Shown in pieces: positions 50,226 through 62,435 of a DNA stretch of 64,000 nucleotides. The notes under the pieces were generated by a model that was not told the DNA's origin, made no database searches, and saw only the letters and a program-made list of their open reading frames with translations. The translations under genes and the position numbers were made by a program. Positions within the stretch are counted from its first letter, which is position 1. Each line of letters starts with the position of its first letter. The stretch comes from Acanthopleura granulata (Eukaryota > Mollusca > Polyplacophora > Chitonida > Chitonidae): the NCBI GenBank assembly GCA_016165875.1, contig JABBOT010000004.1, forward strand, positions 20,180,007 to 20,244,006, given 5' to 3'.

Positions 50226-53189
50226 ATTGAGAGGAAAGCTTATTAGGTATGGTAGATGAACTCATTTTGGACTGTTACCAAGGAATCTTATAGCAAAAGA
50301 ACTTTTAATTAATATTTATGCGAATATTGCAGCTTTGTCAGTGGATCAAATGGAAGATTACAGGCGTATTTTTGTCATATTTTAGATAGGTCCACTCCCA
50401 ATTATAGACAGAGATCAAATTGCTTAAAGTTCCTTGCAAAATGATTGTTATATTTCAGTAGGATATTGCATATGCCCGATATATAATATAAACGCGTTTC
50501 ATAAGCCTATACGTCTCCCTCATGCTTAAAACGAAATCATGTTCTTGAGAGATATAATTAAGACTTTAGGAAAGCAAAGCCCGATCAGGTAGTTTAAAGT
50601 TTTGAGATTTTGAGACTAACGGACGCCTGTTTCGTTCGAGGTCGCAATCTTCGAGTTTACAGGGGAACATGGAAAACAACACAAGTTTGAAATATGATTG
50701 ATATGAAAATTAGAAGCTGACTAGATGAATTGTAAACCCGTACTTTCTCATCCTGACTCCTCTTGACATATCCGGTTTTCTGCGGACATTGATGGATTCA
50801 GATTTCTTGAACTTATGATCTTCATGGGTTATCTATCTTGATGCTTTATGACAATAACATGTGTGTAGTGTTACTGACTTATTTAAAGAAAAAAACGATA
50901 GGCCGTATGCCTCTGGAGTCAGTATTGGTTTTGGTGGCCGGTTAACTCATGGTGAGAATGAATTAATTCTTAATTTAATGTATTGCTCAGTTTAGGCCCT
51001 TTGGAATGAAGTGCTAGTATTTACAATCAAGGCTATGTAGTTAAATAATTGTCCGGTTAATATATTGATGTGCCTTTTACAATTCAAAGTCTTCATGATG
51101 GCACGGGGATCATATAAATCGATTAAAATAACTCTCGGATAATACATAACCTTGTGGCTTAAAGGCGAATCCTTCAAGGTTTTTCACATAGCTGTGTATT
51201 ACAAGAAAACAGTAGCATGTCTAGAATTCTGATGTTACCATCGTCCCTTCTCATTGATGAGAAAAACATCCGACTTCTGATATCGAAAGGCCAGTCGTAT
51301 TCGTGTTTCCATGTATTGATTTCAGAGAACAGTTGTTTCTTCGTCACAGTCGGGATGGGTTTAGCTAGGTTAATTTCTAGGAAAAACAGGAGAGGATGTG
51401 TATTTGCATCCCTTGAAGTTAAAATTAAATCAGATACCTAATTCTGTTATAGTTTCAAATGGAAATATGAATGTGTCATTATATTCAAACACAAGTGTAT
51501 TGGTGGACTGAATCTTAAGCATCGATCACTTGTTCGGTAAAGAACGGATTGTAATACATGGTCATCTTTTGTAGGTTGTAATATTAGAATAGGCCAGCCA
51601 ATGGCCATAAATTTTATAGACTCCTAGTGCTGCGTAGGCCCTTTTCAGAGCGATACGAAGCTTGACTGAAAGATGTGGAGCTATGTCCTGAATATTTTTC
51701 AAGAAATTGATATTACATGTTCTTCCGGTGTTTAACCCTATTATACCCTACGCTTGAACATGATCCATCACAATCTGGATGTCACATATTTGGTATTTCA
51801 AGTTTCCATAGAAAATTCGATTTAAACACCATCATTCATAACCATTTTGGAAGAGGATGAGATCATGAACATCACTGATTTTTATTCCAGCTTGTGTTCA
51901 CAGTAAGTATCAACAAATATTTTACCATCTTCTTCAGGGAATAAGCAACAAGAAATCAGTCTACTGAACACTCTGATGAATACACATCGCCTATGTGCAA
52001 CTATATAAGTTAAGTTATTTGATGTAACCCAGGCCTGATGGGTTTCATTTCTAGGGTTGACGGAATCAAAACTTAGAAGTATTACTTTAAGGAGGGGTTT
52101 CTTGGAAGTGCTGACAGGTAAGAGATTGCTTCGTTAATTACACAAAATCAGAATTTTATATTCTGGCGCGCGAAAACAATCCCAGTTTTAAACGCAACTG
52201 GCGGTTTAGAAATCTTCCCTATAGGTAAATACTGAAATCTTGGAACGAACCTGAAGGAGATCCCAAGGAGCTGAGTGCTAGAAATCGAGTGATTGTACAA
52301 ATTCAGCAACCATGTTCCTCCCAGAGAACACGCTAACGAAGTAGATTGTTTTTAGTGCTTACACTAATCCAGGACCACCTGTTCAAAGAATATAAAAATG
52401 TCAAATAAAAATTACGTATGTCTGTTGGTCAGCACATTCAGCTGTAACATGAAATAGACCAATGTAATGTGAGTTCTGGAATATGTTTCATTACCAAGCA
52501 TTGCCTATGGACTGTGTGAAAGCCATCGCTAGGCTCTCAGAATGTCTTTTATTTTCATTTTGTCAGCACAAAAGAGTTAGTATGCTTATATTTCAGGAAA
52601 AGAGTGAGAAAACCCATTCGATTTTAATGTTTCACAAAAAGATCAAATGTAAGTCAGTACAAATTGATCACAAGAATCTTTCCTTGTCGCCTTGAGTGAC
52701 ATCTCTGGAGATACTCCGCTTGTATTTATTGCCTTTAAAGTGAAAGACAGCGCTCGCTCTAAGTTAAGTTTGTCGAAAAGGTTGGACAATGTTACGTTTG
52801 TTTCGGTTTTTTTCCTAATAACTACTACAGTGGAGACTGGCATTTGGCCCTGCTCCGAAGGTCAGCTTGAAGCGCAGCCATTCTGTCTGGGCTGTGACGT
52901 AATTGTTCTGAGCGCGAAACACTCTTGTCACCTGAGAATGTAGTAAGCTCCTTGGGTTGTGGTTAAAACTGGATTATATATGTAATTTTATAACATGAAA
53001 TTATCAAGAAACCCATTCCCGCCACAACACAATGGTCTGGAAAAGCTTTCCGGTGTTGTTCACACATGTACTTTTTATATTTAAAACATATAACATTAAA
53101 ACAATGTGCTGTCTATGTTATTACGTGTTACACTGACAGACAACTCAGAACATTTACATCACAGCTAATGAACAGCTGATAACTCCTAG

Positions 53190-53255
53190 CTCTCTGATTG
53201 GTCAGTCTCTGGTAAGCCTATAAGCATGGGCGCCTTCAGATCCCCTGTCGGCAGC
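53190..53255 (+). promoter_or_regulatory. Candidate core promoter: CCAAT box plus TATA
   Basis: ATTGG (inverted CCAAT, 53197-53201) lies 18 bases before TATAAG (53219-53224), and CGGCAGCAC follows about 30 bases later, a reasonable start-site distance. No coding exon follows within range that I can recognise. It may serve a non-coding RNA or a gene whose first exon is untranslated. Confidence 0.3.
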
Positions 53256-56200
53256 ACAATATACTCCAAACTTCAGACGAAGATAATTCAGCAACGAATT
53301 CATATAAATTCAAACAGGTTTTTACATTCAGGAGAGAATTTTATAATTTTTTAATGCATAGTACCTCAGTCGTGAGCTATCTTACCTTAATAAACAGCTC
53401 TTTTATAAAGACTACATTCTCACAGTAATCCCCTACCACATATCTGGTGTTTAAATTCAAATTGATTAAATGTACTTTGTGTAAATTTGTGATAATACTT
53501 CTCTTTCATGAGAACTAGATACATGTACGTCCTCTAAAATACTTTAATAGATAATGACAACAGAAATAACACAGAAGGGGCGGAACATAACTCATGATAT
53601 AAATCAAAATTTAACGAAACTTAATTATGTAAACCTAATGTAAAGGGGTACAGTATGTGAGCCGGGAATTACCTTGTTTTTCACGTGATTGTTATTAATT
53701 GTGATAAACACACAGTTTTTTTTTGAAAATTCTACAAGTGACGAATTGTAGTCGGTATTGCATTTGTGTTTAAGCTGTGGTGCTTGGGGCGCATAAGTTT
53801 TCACTATATACGCATTTACACGAACAGTTAAATTACCCTTACGTCAATTATCATTATAAAGACTACAGCATAACGAGGTAAACCAGAGCAGCGACCACAG
53901 TGGCATAGTTAAGTAAAGGTCACACATTACCGGTGAAATCTGGCCTCGTCAGTTTACCTAGGCTGGGGTGTCATGGCTGCGCTGGCTTTACTCTCAGTGA
54001 TGTAGTTTCTTATGTTGTATATGACAAATTGGTTTCCCGTATCCTATGACCAACTATGACGTTTTGATTTAACAAGAAGTAAATATCCAATTGTTATGTA
54101 AGTGGAGTTGTGTGCCAACATCTCTACTAATAAAAAACATTTATCCGAGTTTTTCATGCGCTCGGTATGGAATTTCGTAGAACGTAAGGGGAGACTTTCT
54201 AACCATAGTCTACATGAAAGTGAGGTGAAGCAAGACTGTTTGTTTCTCTGCTTGTACACCGTACGAATGGTGTGCTTTCGCAGGAGTCTTCGGCGTGTTT
54301 GGAGCAATAGTGCATTGTAAAAAAGAATGTAATTTTACAGTACAAAATCATGTAAACCGGAACAGTGAATTCAAGTGTAAAAATAATGCTGTGATTTTGG
54401 GTGTTAATAGTTTCCACTCTATTCCTGTTGGATTATAAGATATGGTGCAAATGTTCATCACAAGTGTATATTTACAAATGTATTGTCCGTAAGTCCAATA
54501 ACCAGCGTAATTCTTGACTTAGGGGAAGTGTTACTAAACAGGAGAATATGTGGTAAATATACAGTTAACTTTCTCTCTACAGCAACGTGTAAATATACAG
54601 CAAGAATTACTGTAAAATTACACCATTTGTTTATACGGACATAGACAGACATATATGCACTATAAAAAAGAAATGACAACTGTTCTACTTTAATATGATC
54701 TGCATAGCATAACAATATGGCCATGACCCGATGACGACGTCGATAATGTTCAAGATATTGGGCGATTTGATACAGAGAACAAAACATCGGAAAAACAGGT
54801 TCTGGTAACGTCAGTCGTCTTAACAATAACTGTTTGCACTTTGCGAAGAGACGGTAATCATTCATTTGTCCTTTATTTATTGTGCTTATTTGATTATCGT
54901 ATTATCTATCAAACAATCAATATGAAGTAGACAATTTAGCAAGCTGTTAGTGGTTAAATCGTCTGACCGGCCAGTCAGATAAACGTTTGCAGGACCATTG
55001 GTATAAACTTGTCACTGAATCAATATATCTTCTTTCCCATCACCAGTGCGAGCTAAATATAGGGGAAACTCATTTTGGCTACCCAGTGACACAGTTAAAA
55101 TAATAACAGCTTTTCAGTTTCCCTTGTGATCTGCCTGGCAGGAACTGTCCTGATTTGGGGAAATTAGGTTCCAGTCTGATTTTCTTGGTGGCCTAATTAA
55201 CTTTATTAGGTGCATATTGATTGGGTGATTACATGTTTGTAAAAATGTAGGTCCAATTATTAACTGATACTTAGCCTTGCACTGTCAACCAATTATATCG
55301 ATCTGCAATGATTGCTTTTTCCAAACGTTGGAAAACAAATTGATCAGATTGGTGTAAATCATTGGTCAGTCCTGGAAACGATCAGATTACACCAATGTCT
55401 CCGCCTGTGTATTGGCTGGCAAGATTTAAACAACGGTAACAAAAAGAACATTGTCAAGAAGCGTTATAAAATGAAGCACCGAAAGCCAGTAAAGCCAAGT
55501 TAACTGGAGCGTTGGTTTCTGCAATATATCTGGGCACTGGGATCAGGCTCAAGGCTTCCAGAGTGATTGCTAGCCTGGCCTACATCATTGATGGCAAGAT
55601 TCATAAGAACAACTTCGATTGGTACGGGAAAAAACATAGTGATCATTGTTGCATTCTGGTATTTTGAAAAAATAAACTGATAATTTAACCGTGCAGTCCT
55701 TAAAATTTACGGTAGAATTTCCTTGTCATTAATTGATTGCCACATAATTACATATGCACTACATAACATAAGAGCCCACAGAAAGCGTGTACTGTTTCCG
55801 CTTTGTTTTACGCACAGTTTGGAGTCAGCGCCATGAAAAAAATCAATTTGGAAGTCAGTGGCCTGGAATATTGCCCCGTCTATTTCCAGGGATCCTAAGG
55901 CAATTTGTCAGAATGAGTTGAGGCAGCTGACGGTGCGTCGAGTATATTCACAAACTAGATATACTAACAACACATCAAAACTTTCTAACAATGGAATTCT
56001 CTCGTCAGTGACATTTTAGAGCTTTTGTTAAAACGGTTTCTTTTATGCGGGTCATTTTGCAATGAGAGTATATGAAATTGAGAAGAAATTTCTTTGCATA
56101 TGGCTCGTATCTGAAGGGCTTGATTGATGTTTGTCTTCGAAATGGATAATAATGGCATGATTATGGCAGGAAATTTCATTTTGACTTAATAATAACATCG

Positions 56201-56340
56201 GTTGTTACTGCGTTTTGGATTTATACGAACTATTAGATTAACAGGCAACAAATCAATAACACGCAGTACTAAAAGACAGTCCAAGACTTGTGCTTTTTAA
56301 TGACATATAATCCAAATTTTTCTATGGTGTCTGTTGCTAG

Positions 56341-56400
56341 AGAAACACGTTTAAATTTCTGAGTTATATAGAAAACACATTTAAATTTCTGAGTTATATA
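56341..56400 (+). repeat. 30-bp tandem duplication
   Basis: Two adjacent 30-bp units end in TTTAAATTTCTGAGTTATAT and differ at a few positions (ACACG against ACACA). The near identity suggests a recent local duplication. Confidence 0.9.
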
Positions 56401-57711
56401 GAAGAAGCTATTGTTTGAGACCTTGCCATCATTAGCCAATCAAAATGGTTCTGGCATAAATCCCTTGATAAGTCGGTGACGTATCTGATGAACCGTAGCC
56501 TTATTTCTCAATCTGAAGGAATGTCAATTCCTTGATGGATCTTTAGTGATTTCTAAATAATGATTAGAAACGCACGCAAATTAATATTCAGGAGTAGACA
56601 ACTGGCATTTAACTTATTTCCTTTGACTAATAGTTATTTTTAAGCTTTTCACGTTTTGTCTGTTTTCAAACTAACAATGTAAGTCAATGATGAGCTTGTC
56701 TCCTGTACACGGGGGTGATTATTACATTTCCTTCTACCAACAGTTTTTACTAAACTGTTACCTGTTATTGGGTTAACCTACCAGTTGTCAGCCAAAGTGT
56801 AATTTACTCCTGCCAAGACGTTCCGGAGTACAGCTGGCGTCTGACTCATCAGGGCGAAATAAGGATGCTGAATGCATTTGTAAAGAGAACTAGCGAGCGG
56901 AAAAGGAACTCTGATGAGTTTGAAAAGCGGAGTGGTGCATCGGCCCTGAATATGGCCGCTTTTGCAAAACCAGCTAGAAGCAATAATTATTAAATGCTTT
57001 CCACAAAACAACAATCATATGGGAGTTTTGGACTTGGATAACGAGAATAGATGAGCTTTTAAGACTTATAATTGTAATGTTCGCTCTTGTCTTTTTTCTC
57101 GTTTTTCTGGGCCTGACCCAGACTGGTTCAGCGCTTGACAAGACTTGAGGACCAAGGCAAATTACATTTTGGGATGGACTTTTCTTTAATATGTGTAATA
57201 AATTGGCTAAAATTGCTCGCATCTAAATCATACCTGCCACGAACCAAAATGATAACCCACTGACTCATAGTTAATAATGAAGCCAAGTTTAGTACAGTAA
57301 ATGACCCATAATTTCATCGAGAGTTTCACCAACTGATCGCCCTTTAAAACGTGAGGGTGATTAGTTAGTGAAAAAGGAATGTAAAATTACATGTGATTGT
57401 TAATCAAATCAAGAAATGCGCTTGAATTTTTCCTAACTTGAAACTGAAGGGTAGACAGGCTGTTTTGAACCACGTCTTTACGATATTGTATCGTATAGTT
57501 TTTTTATTTGTCTAACCTGGTAAGTGCCTGACCTGTATTTTTCCCATCTGTGTACGTCGTGGGTAGCACTGGAACTCAATCGCGCGTTCTCGAGGCCTCT
57601 TGTGTTTATGAGTTTCCTGTCATTGTACATAGAGCGTACATTCTGGAAAGATGTATCTGTGTTGTAAATACGTTTATCATCAAACCATCCAGAATTTTTT
57701 TGACTTTAGTC

Positions 57712-58011
57712 TATAAATATAAGTGACAAAGTTGTAAAGCTCGCAGTCATATTTACAACCTGAGAATTTCGGGATTTATTGGAGATCAGCTTTCACGTCA
57801 TTCGACATTCGTGATTTTGTACTCCATTTTCCTGTACGTAGCACTTTGTGAGCTTGTGTTTCGCCACTTGCTATTTTTCTGAGACGGTATTTTGGAGTTT
57901 GTATCGCTTTTTGTCTCCTTGTGCAATTAAGTACATTTCATCCCAGTTTACCCTGAAAGTGACCCTGTATATTTCCGACACTATCACTATTATTTGGACA
58001 CTATCATCAGT
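57712..58011 (+). promoter_or_regulatory. Candidate TATA promoter with first exon and donor
   Basis: TATAAATA (57712-57719) is followed about 33 bases later by GCAGTC. The next 265 bases end at CATCA|GTAAGA (about 58010), a donor-like site. This layout could be a 5' untranslated exon, or the TATA and R-U5 part of a solo LTR. No terminal TG/CA or target duplication was confirmed. Confidence 0.25.
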
Positions 58012-61000
58012 AAGAAACTATATGTTTTTGTAAACATCTGAGTCGTTTTTGTACATTATTGTCAGTTGTACTATTTCTGTTTTGTATGTTCAAAAATATA
58101 TAATGAACTTATTCAAGCGTCTTAGTGTTTCTTTGTTTGATCTTGTGTAAGACCCATCGCTGTCTGAAAGTTGAATAAGCCATTTTTTATCATTTTTCCT
58201 CTCCAAAACGTGGTACTCTTACCAGATGAAAAACATGAAATTAGGCCTAATGTACTTTAGTTGTATACTATATTCACTAAAATTTATTTGCTGCCTGATC
58301 ATTTATACTTTCGCTGCTGGAGAAAGGAAAAGGCGGACATGTGAGGAATATGCGCAAAGTAAAGTGGACAGTAAAAGCGGGCAGAAGCAAAATAAAAACG
58401 GTAGCAGTTTGCTTTTCACTCTTACAATTTCACCTTTGGATTTCTATTCCCATTGAAAGTATTGTCAAAACTGTACACATTTATGCTTCTGGCAGCCATG
58501 TAAATATTAACATTTTGATGGTGAAATAATGATAAAGTTCATTTTAAAATTATGAATATAGCATCACTTTAACAAAAATCTGAGGGAAGAAACACACGAT
58601 CGCATACCATTTTTAATGTAGATTAATTTTTCGTGACCAACTTGATCCCAAGGACAAGGTCAGAGCGAATTGTCTGGTTTGGCTAATCGGTCCATTGACT
58701 TTCTCGCCGCACATAGAAACCTTTGGCCTGGGACAAATATCGAGTGATATGATTAATGAAACCTAAATATCGGTTGAACTCCAAAAGCCAAACTTCATAC
58801 ATCATCTCCTGCTCCCTGGTGGCCTCTGCACAGCTTAAGACACCGCCGACTTTGGGTGAAACTAAACCCAGTGCATAACAAAGCATAAGCCATCTACAGA
58901 ATTGACGCGTGCCAGTATTTCACTGCATGGGGCCATCTGGTTTAGAGGGGCAAAACATTGGTGCACTGAAAGTAGAAGGAAAACCAACATGACACCACGA
59001 AAAGTGTGAACTGACCCGCTTTTCTTGTAATCATGTAGGCATACTTCAAAACCTTTGCCTCGAGATCGTTCCTTTTGGTATGCATGCGTAAACCATGGTA
59101 TTAATGCGAAGCATTTACCCCATCGATAAATCCTATAACGCGCTGTCAATTACTAAGTCATTGATAATTCAAGCAAATGTGTTTTTACGTTCCCCATAGA
59201 GCCTTCCAGTTATAGCATGACCAACAATATATAATGCTATGTGGGGCTCTGAAACTCTCGGCGCGCGGGGACTCAACAGAGCGAATGGACACTGTTGGGT
59301 GCTATGAATACATGATGTTCTTCGTCTCTGTACTTGTTAGTGTCTACACTTTGTACATTCCTTGAGGGTATAAAACATTCCACTATTGAAATTATGGTAT
59401 TTCATTATAGTATATTATACTCTTAAAATCTGGGACACATTCAAACCATGGTGTCATTCACTGTGTACAAAGCATGTGTATCTTAAATAACATTTGCGGA
59501 TCTCGAAAATAAAGATACACAACACGTCGTGCACATATGAAATGGTGCATACATTGTAGATCCTTGAAGATTACACAACATATCTTTGCCAAAAAAGACC
59601 TTCAGTTGCTGGAGTTACAATCTAAGATCTCAGCCTTCCTTTCAACCGCACCAGCAATACATTTGGATTTGGAGCATACTTCATTGCATAATTTCTTAAT
59701 TGACTTTATTTCTGAAACCCACATTTATTTATACAGAGATATTCAAGTCCTTTCACAATTACTTCGCATGTAAGGAACCTCACTCTGTGCATGCCATAGA
59801 GGTAAACTAACATTAGTGCTTAGCTATTCATCTTTACTCTATCGGCGTCATTTTTCGCACTAAGATCTCTCTCTCTCTATATATATATACGTATTTATGA
59901 CGTATGTTAAAAAAATTACATTTTCAGACGATTTGGGCTAAAGGGGATTTTTAATGCAGTGCTGTCACAAAATAACCGTGGGACGAGGCGAAATGCGAAT
60001 GGACGTCTTGGCCATAGACGTGACCATATGCCAAAATTACACCGTTATTACGCGCATCTCTGATGGTACCGGTACGGAGGGAATTGCAATCCAAGATCCA
60101 AATTTCCGTGATTTATCCTACCCTATACTTATATGACTTTTAAACAACCCGATCCCGAAAGAACATTCGCTTGGTGTGCCTACATTCACTTAAGGATCCT
60201 CAGTATCGCGGACGTGTATAAAACACACGTATCGACACAGGTGATCTGGCCATTTCTGACCAATCTGCTGCGTGTCCAATCAAGGCTTATCAGTCGGGAC
60301 CCTGTGTCGGAAGGCGAAGCACGTAAAATTAAGACAATAAGGGTTAATTATGTGACGGGATGACGGTAGTGTGACATTGTTATCTGGACACTCTATGACC
60401 TGTGGTTTTCATTATGGCCCATAGCCGATGTAAACTGTTGTAAATTCAATTTATGGGTACCCTGGACATTCCACCGATGTCTTCGAGATGACCAGTTTGC
60501 TTCCAGACGGTCTGTTGGGTCTTCCCATAAATATACAAGTTAAACCACTTATGTGACATTTATTAAGTAGTATTATGGCCAAGGGGAGGTATAGACCATA
60601 TTCTTATTAATTAACGGCTTTATACTCTTATAAGACATTTTAGGGTTTCCACATTCTTATTACACATCCTCTGTATTTTTAATTCTGTTCACCTCGACAG
60701 ACCAGCCTTGGGAAAATCTTCGGAAAAGGCCTACACCCGCACACTCTGCAAATCATTGCCAAATAGTAGCAGGAAAATCCATTGTATCTTGCGTTACCTG
60801 ACGCTTAGTGAAGTATGCAGTTAACAAGTTATAAAGAAAACCTAAACGCCACAAATAATGATAATATCATGAAGCCATCTCGTTAATATCTCACACATAT
60901 CCTGATCATCACAAAGCATATAAATGTTCAAAACGCCGACATAATTAAATTCTGATCTGTCTAGTTACTTTCATCACATAAGCTTGTTTACAACGTAGAG

Positions 61001-61169
61001 TAGGAATAGCAATGTCGTAGGAGTAAGCACTCGTTAATTACATGTGTAACAGGCTTTATCACAACATTATATGAGAACGGTACACGCATGTTGTTCAGAC
61101 TGCATCGAAGCCATTGTCCAGAGAAGATCTAAGGTGTGTGACGTGAGCTAACGTTCCGATTTTCCAACC

Positions 61170-61340
61170 CTAATGACCTAAAACTTTTCCCCGAAATGGC
61201 ATTTTAGAAGAAACTAAATGTCGTCAAATATGACTTATGGATTTGCAAGTTACATTTTTCTAGTACCTTCCAAACAAACCTCAAAAGCCTTTCTAAGTTC
61301 AACAGAACACTTAGTCCTGTAGTGGACAAATTCAGACCAG
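61170..61340 (+). repeat. Dispersed repeat D, copy 3 (diverged)
   Basis: TAATGACCTAAAACTTTTCC, TTTTAGAAGAAACTAAATG, AAGTTACATTTTTC and GTCCTGTAGTGGACAAATTC follow the order of repeat D at 41250 and 46009. The match is weaker, particularly in the second half. Confidence 0.5.
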
Positions 61341-61483
61341 CACGTTTATTCAGAACACATGAGGCACTTTATTACAGCTCCATATCCAATATATACAAAC
61401 CATTGCTTTGTTATCCATGAATTCTTCAAAACATCAGCAAACCATAAGTCAGAGCCAATACCATTGATCGTCACAGCGATCGA

Positions 61484-61531
61484 GCGTGCGTGTACGTCAA
61501 CGTCATCGTGAACGTGGACGTGAACGTGGTT
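61484..61531 (+). repeat. Short TGNACG hexamer array
   Basis: Successive hexamers CGTGCG, TGTACG, TCAACG, TCATCG, TGAACG, TGGACG and TGAACG give a 6-bp period over about 45 bases. On the minus strand it would read His-Val repeats, which explains the apparent histidine-rich frame at 61346-61594. Confidence 0.75.
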
Positions 61532-61769
61532 CAAGCTGTACAAAGAATACAAGAAACCCGAATTTAGAACAGCATCAAATCTTAAAATAATCATTAACTT
61601 TGCTCAATCTGTTTCTCGACCATCGCTAAAGTAATGACGTCACATTCACATATCAATGTTAATGCACAATATTTTCACGATTACTACATGTACTTGTTGT
61701 CGTTACGATTAAATGCACCAGTTTTGATGAGCTTTAGTCATTTGAAATCATAGCCTAAGTTTGTATACA

Positions 61770-62104
61770 TGTGAAACAACAACATCAGTCACAGCTACAT
61801 GATACGACGAACTTATTCATTCGGTAGACATACATACCAACTCAAAGGTTAAGGAATTAAAAAATATGAAACTCACAATATGAAACTGCGCGTATAAACA
61901 TTTAACTTTAATAAACTTTGCCGGAACTCTCGGCTCATTCCAAGAAACATCCATCCCCCTTCTCTCTAACTCGCAACACCCTCCTATCGCAGGACCCTTA
62001 TTGTTAGGTCTTTCTTTCAGGAAGGGAGGGACCGGGTGAAACAAAAACCTGAACTTGTACAATCTATCACAACTACGACAAAAGAGTATGCTATGTCACT
62101 TACA
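61770..62104 (-). mobile_element. Candidate 3' LTR of the BEL/Pao element
   Basis: On the minus strand a sequence starting TGTAAGTGACATAGC follows directly after the purine-rich GGGGCCGGGA, the usual junction between polypurine tract and 3' LTR. The left limit is uncertain; a possible end is ...GTTTCACA near 61770, giving about 335 bp. The matching 5' LTR would lie right of the window, so identity cannot be tested here. Confidence 0.45.
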
Positions 62105-62119
62105 TCCCGGCCCCTTAAA
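62105..62119 (-). promoter_or_regulatory. Polypurine tract of the BEL/Pao element
   Basis: On the minus strand TTTAAGGGGCCGGGA ends immediately before the TG of the probable 3' LTR. In LTR retrotransposons this tract primes plus-strand DNA synthesis. The assignment rests on position and composition only. Confidence 0.5.
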
Positions 62120-62435
62120 CGAGAAGCACGGCGATACATAGCTGAACATTTAACAGAATGAAACAATACAATTATATCATATTAAAACAATACATAGTTA
62201 GCATCTCAAATTTACGGTCAGATTCTCAGAAGTACCGATAGAGTGAAACATTGCAACACAAATGGTCTCAAAAACGAAGCAATGAAAGTCTTACAAACTA
62301 ATAAGATCAACTCTATCCCGAAGAAAAGGTATCTCAGACGATTCGAACGCTAGAAAGTTAAAGTCTCTCAGTCAGTAAGATTTAGAACGGAGTGCAGTCA
62401 CAAAAACTCTCCAACACTGTATAGATGGGAAGCAG

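Larger units (their letters stand above)
44791..62103. other. 17-kb stretch without recognisable genes
   Basis: No exon of a known family was found on either strand. Individually listed inside it are dispersed repeat D copies, a SINE tail (47090), a SINE B copy (50132), a 30-bp duplication (56341) and isolated core-promoter-like sites (48047, 53197 and 57712). The open frames are at most 135 codons (54458-54865, minus). Non-coding RNA genes or exons of a gene lying mostly to the right cannot be excluded. Confidence 0.5.

Noticed and set aside
54458..54865. 135-codon minus frame with hydrophobic segments
   Set aside because: No family, no neighbouring exons, ordinary AT-rich composition; kept only as a remark.
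54940..55030. tRNA-like A-box string TAGTGGTTAAATCG
   Set aside because: No B box at proper distance and no second copy of the segment in the window.
58683..59149. Minus frames with YLGFINHITRYLS, faintly like a gypsy-type reverse transcriptase connection region
   Set aside because: The flanking residues do not continue the pattern and no catalytic motif is present; too weak to call. A profile search for reverse transcriptase would decide.
61346..61594. His-Val-rich minus frame
   Set aside because: Explained by the TGNACG hexamer array.
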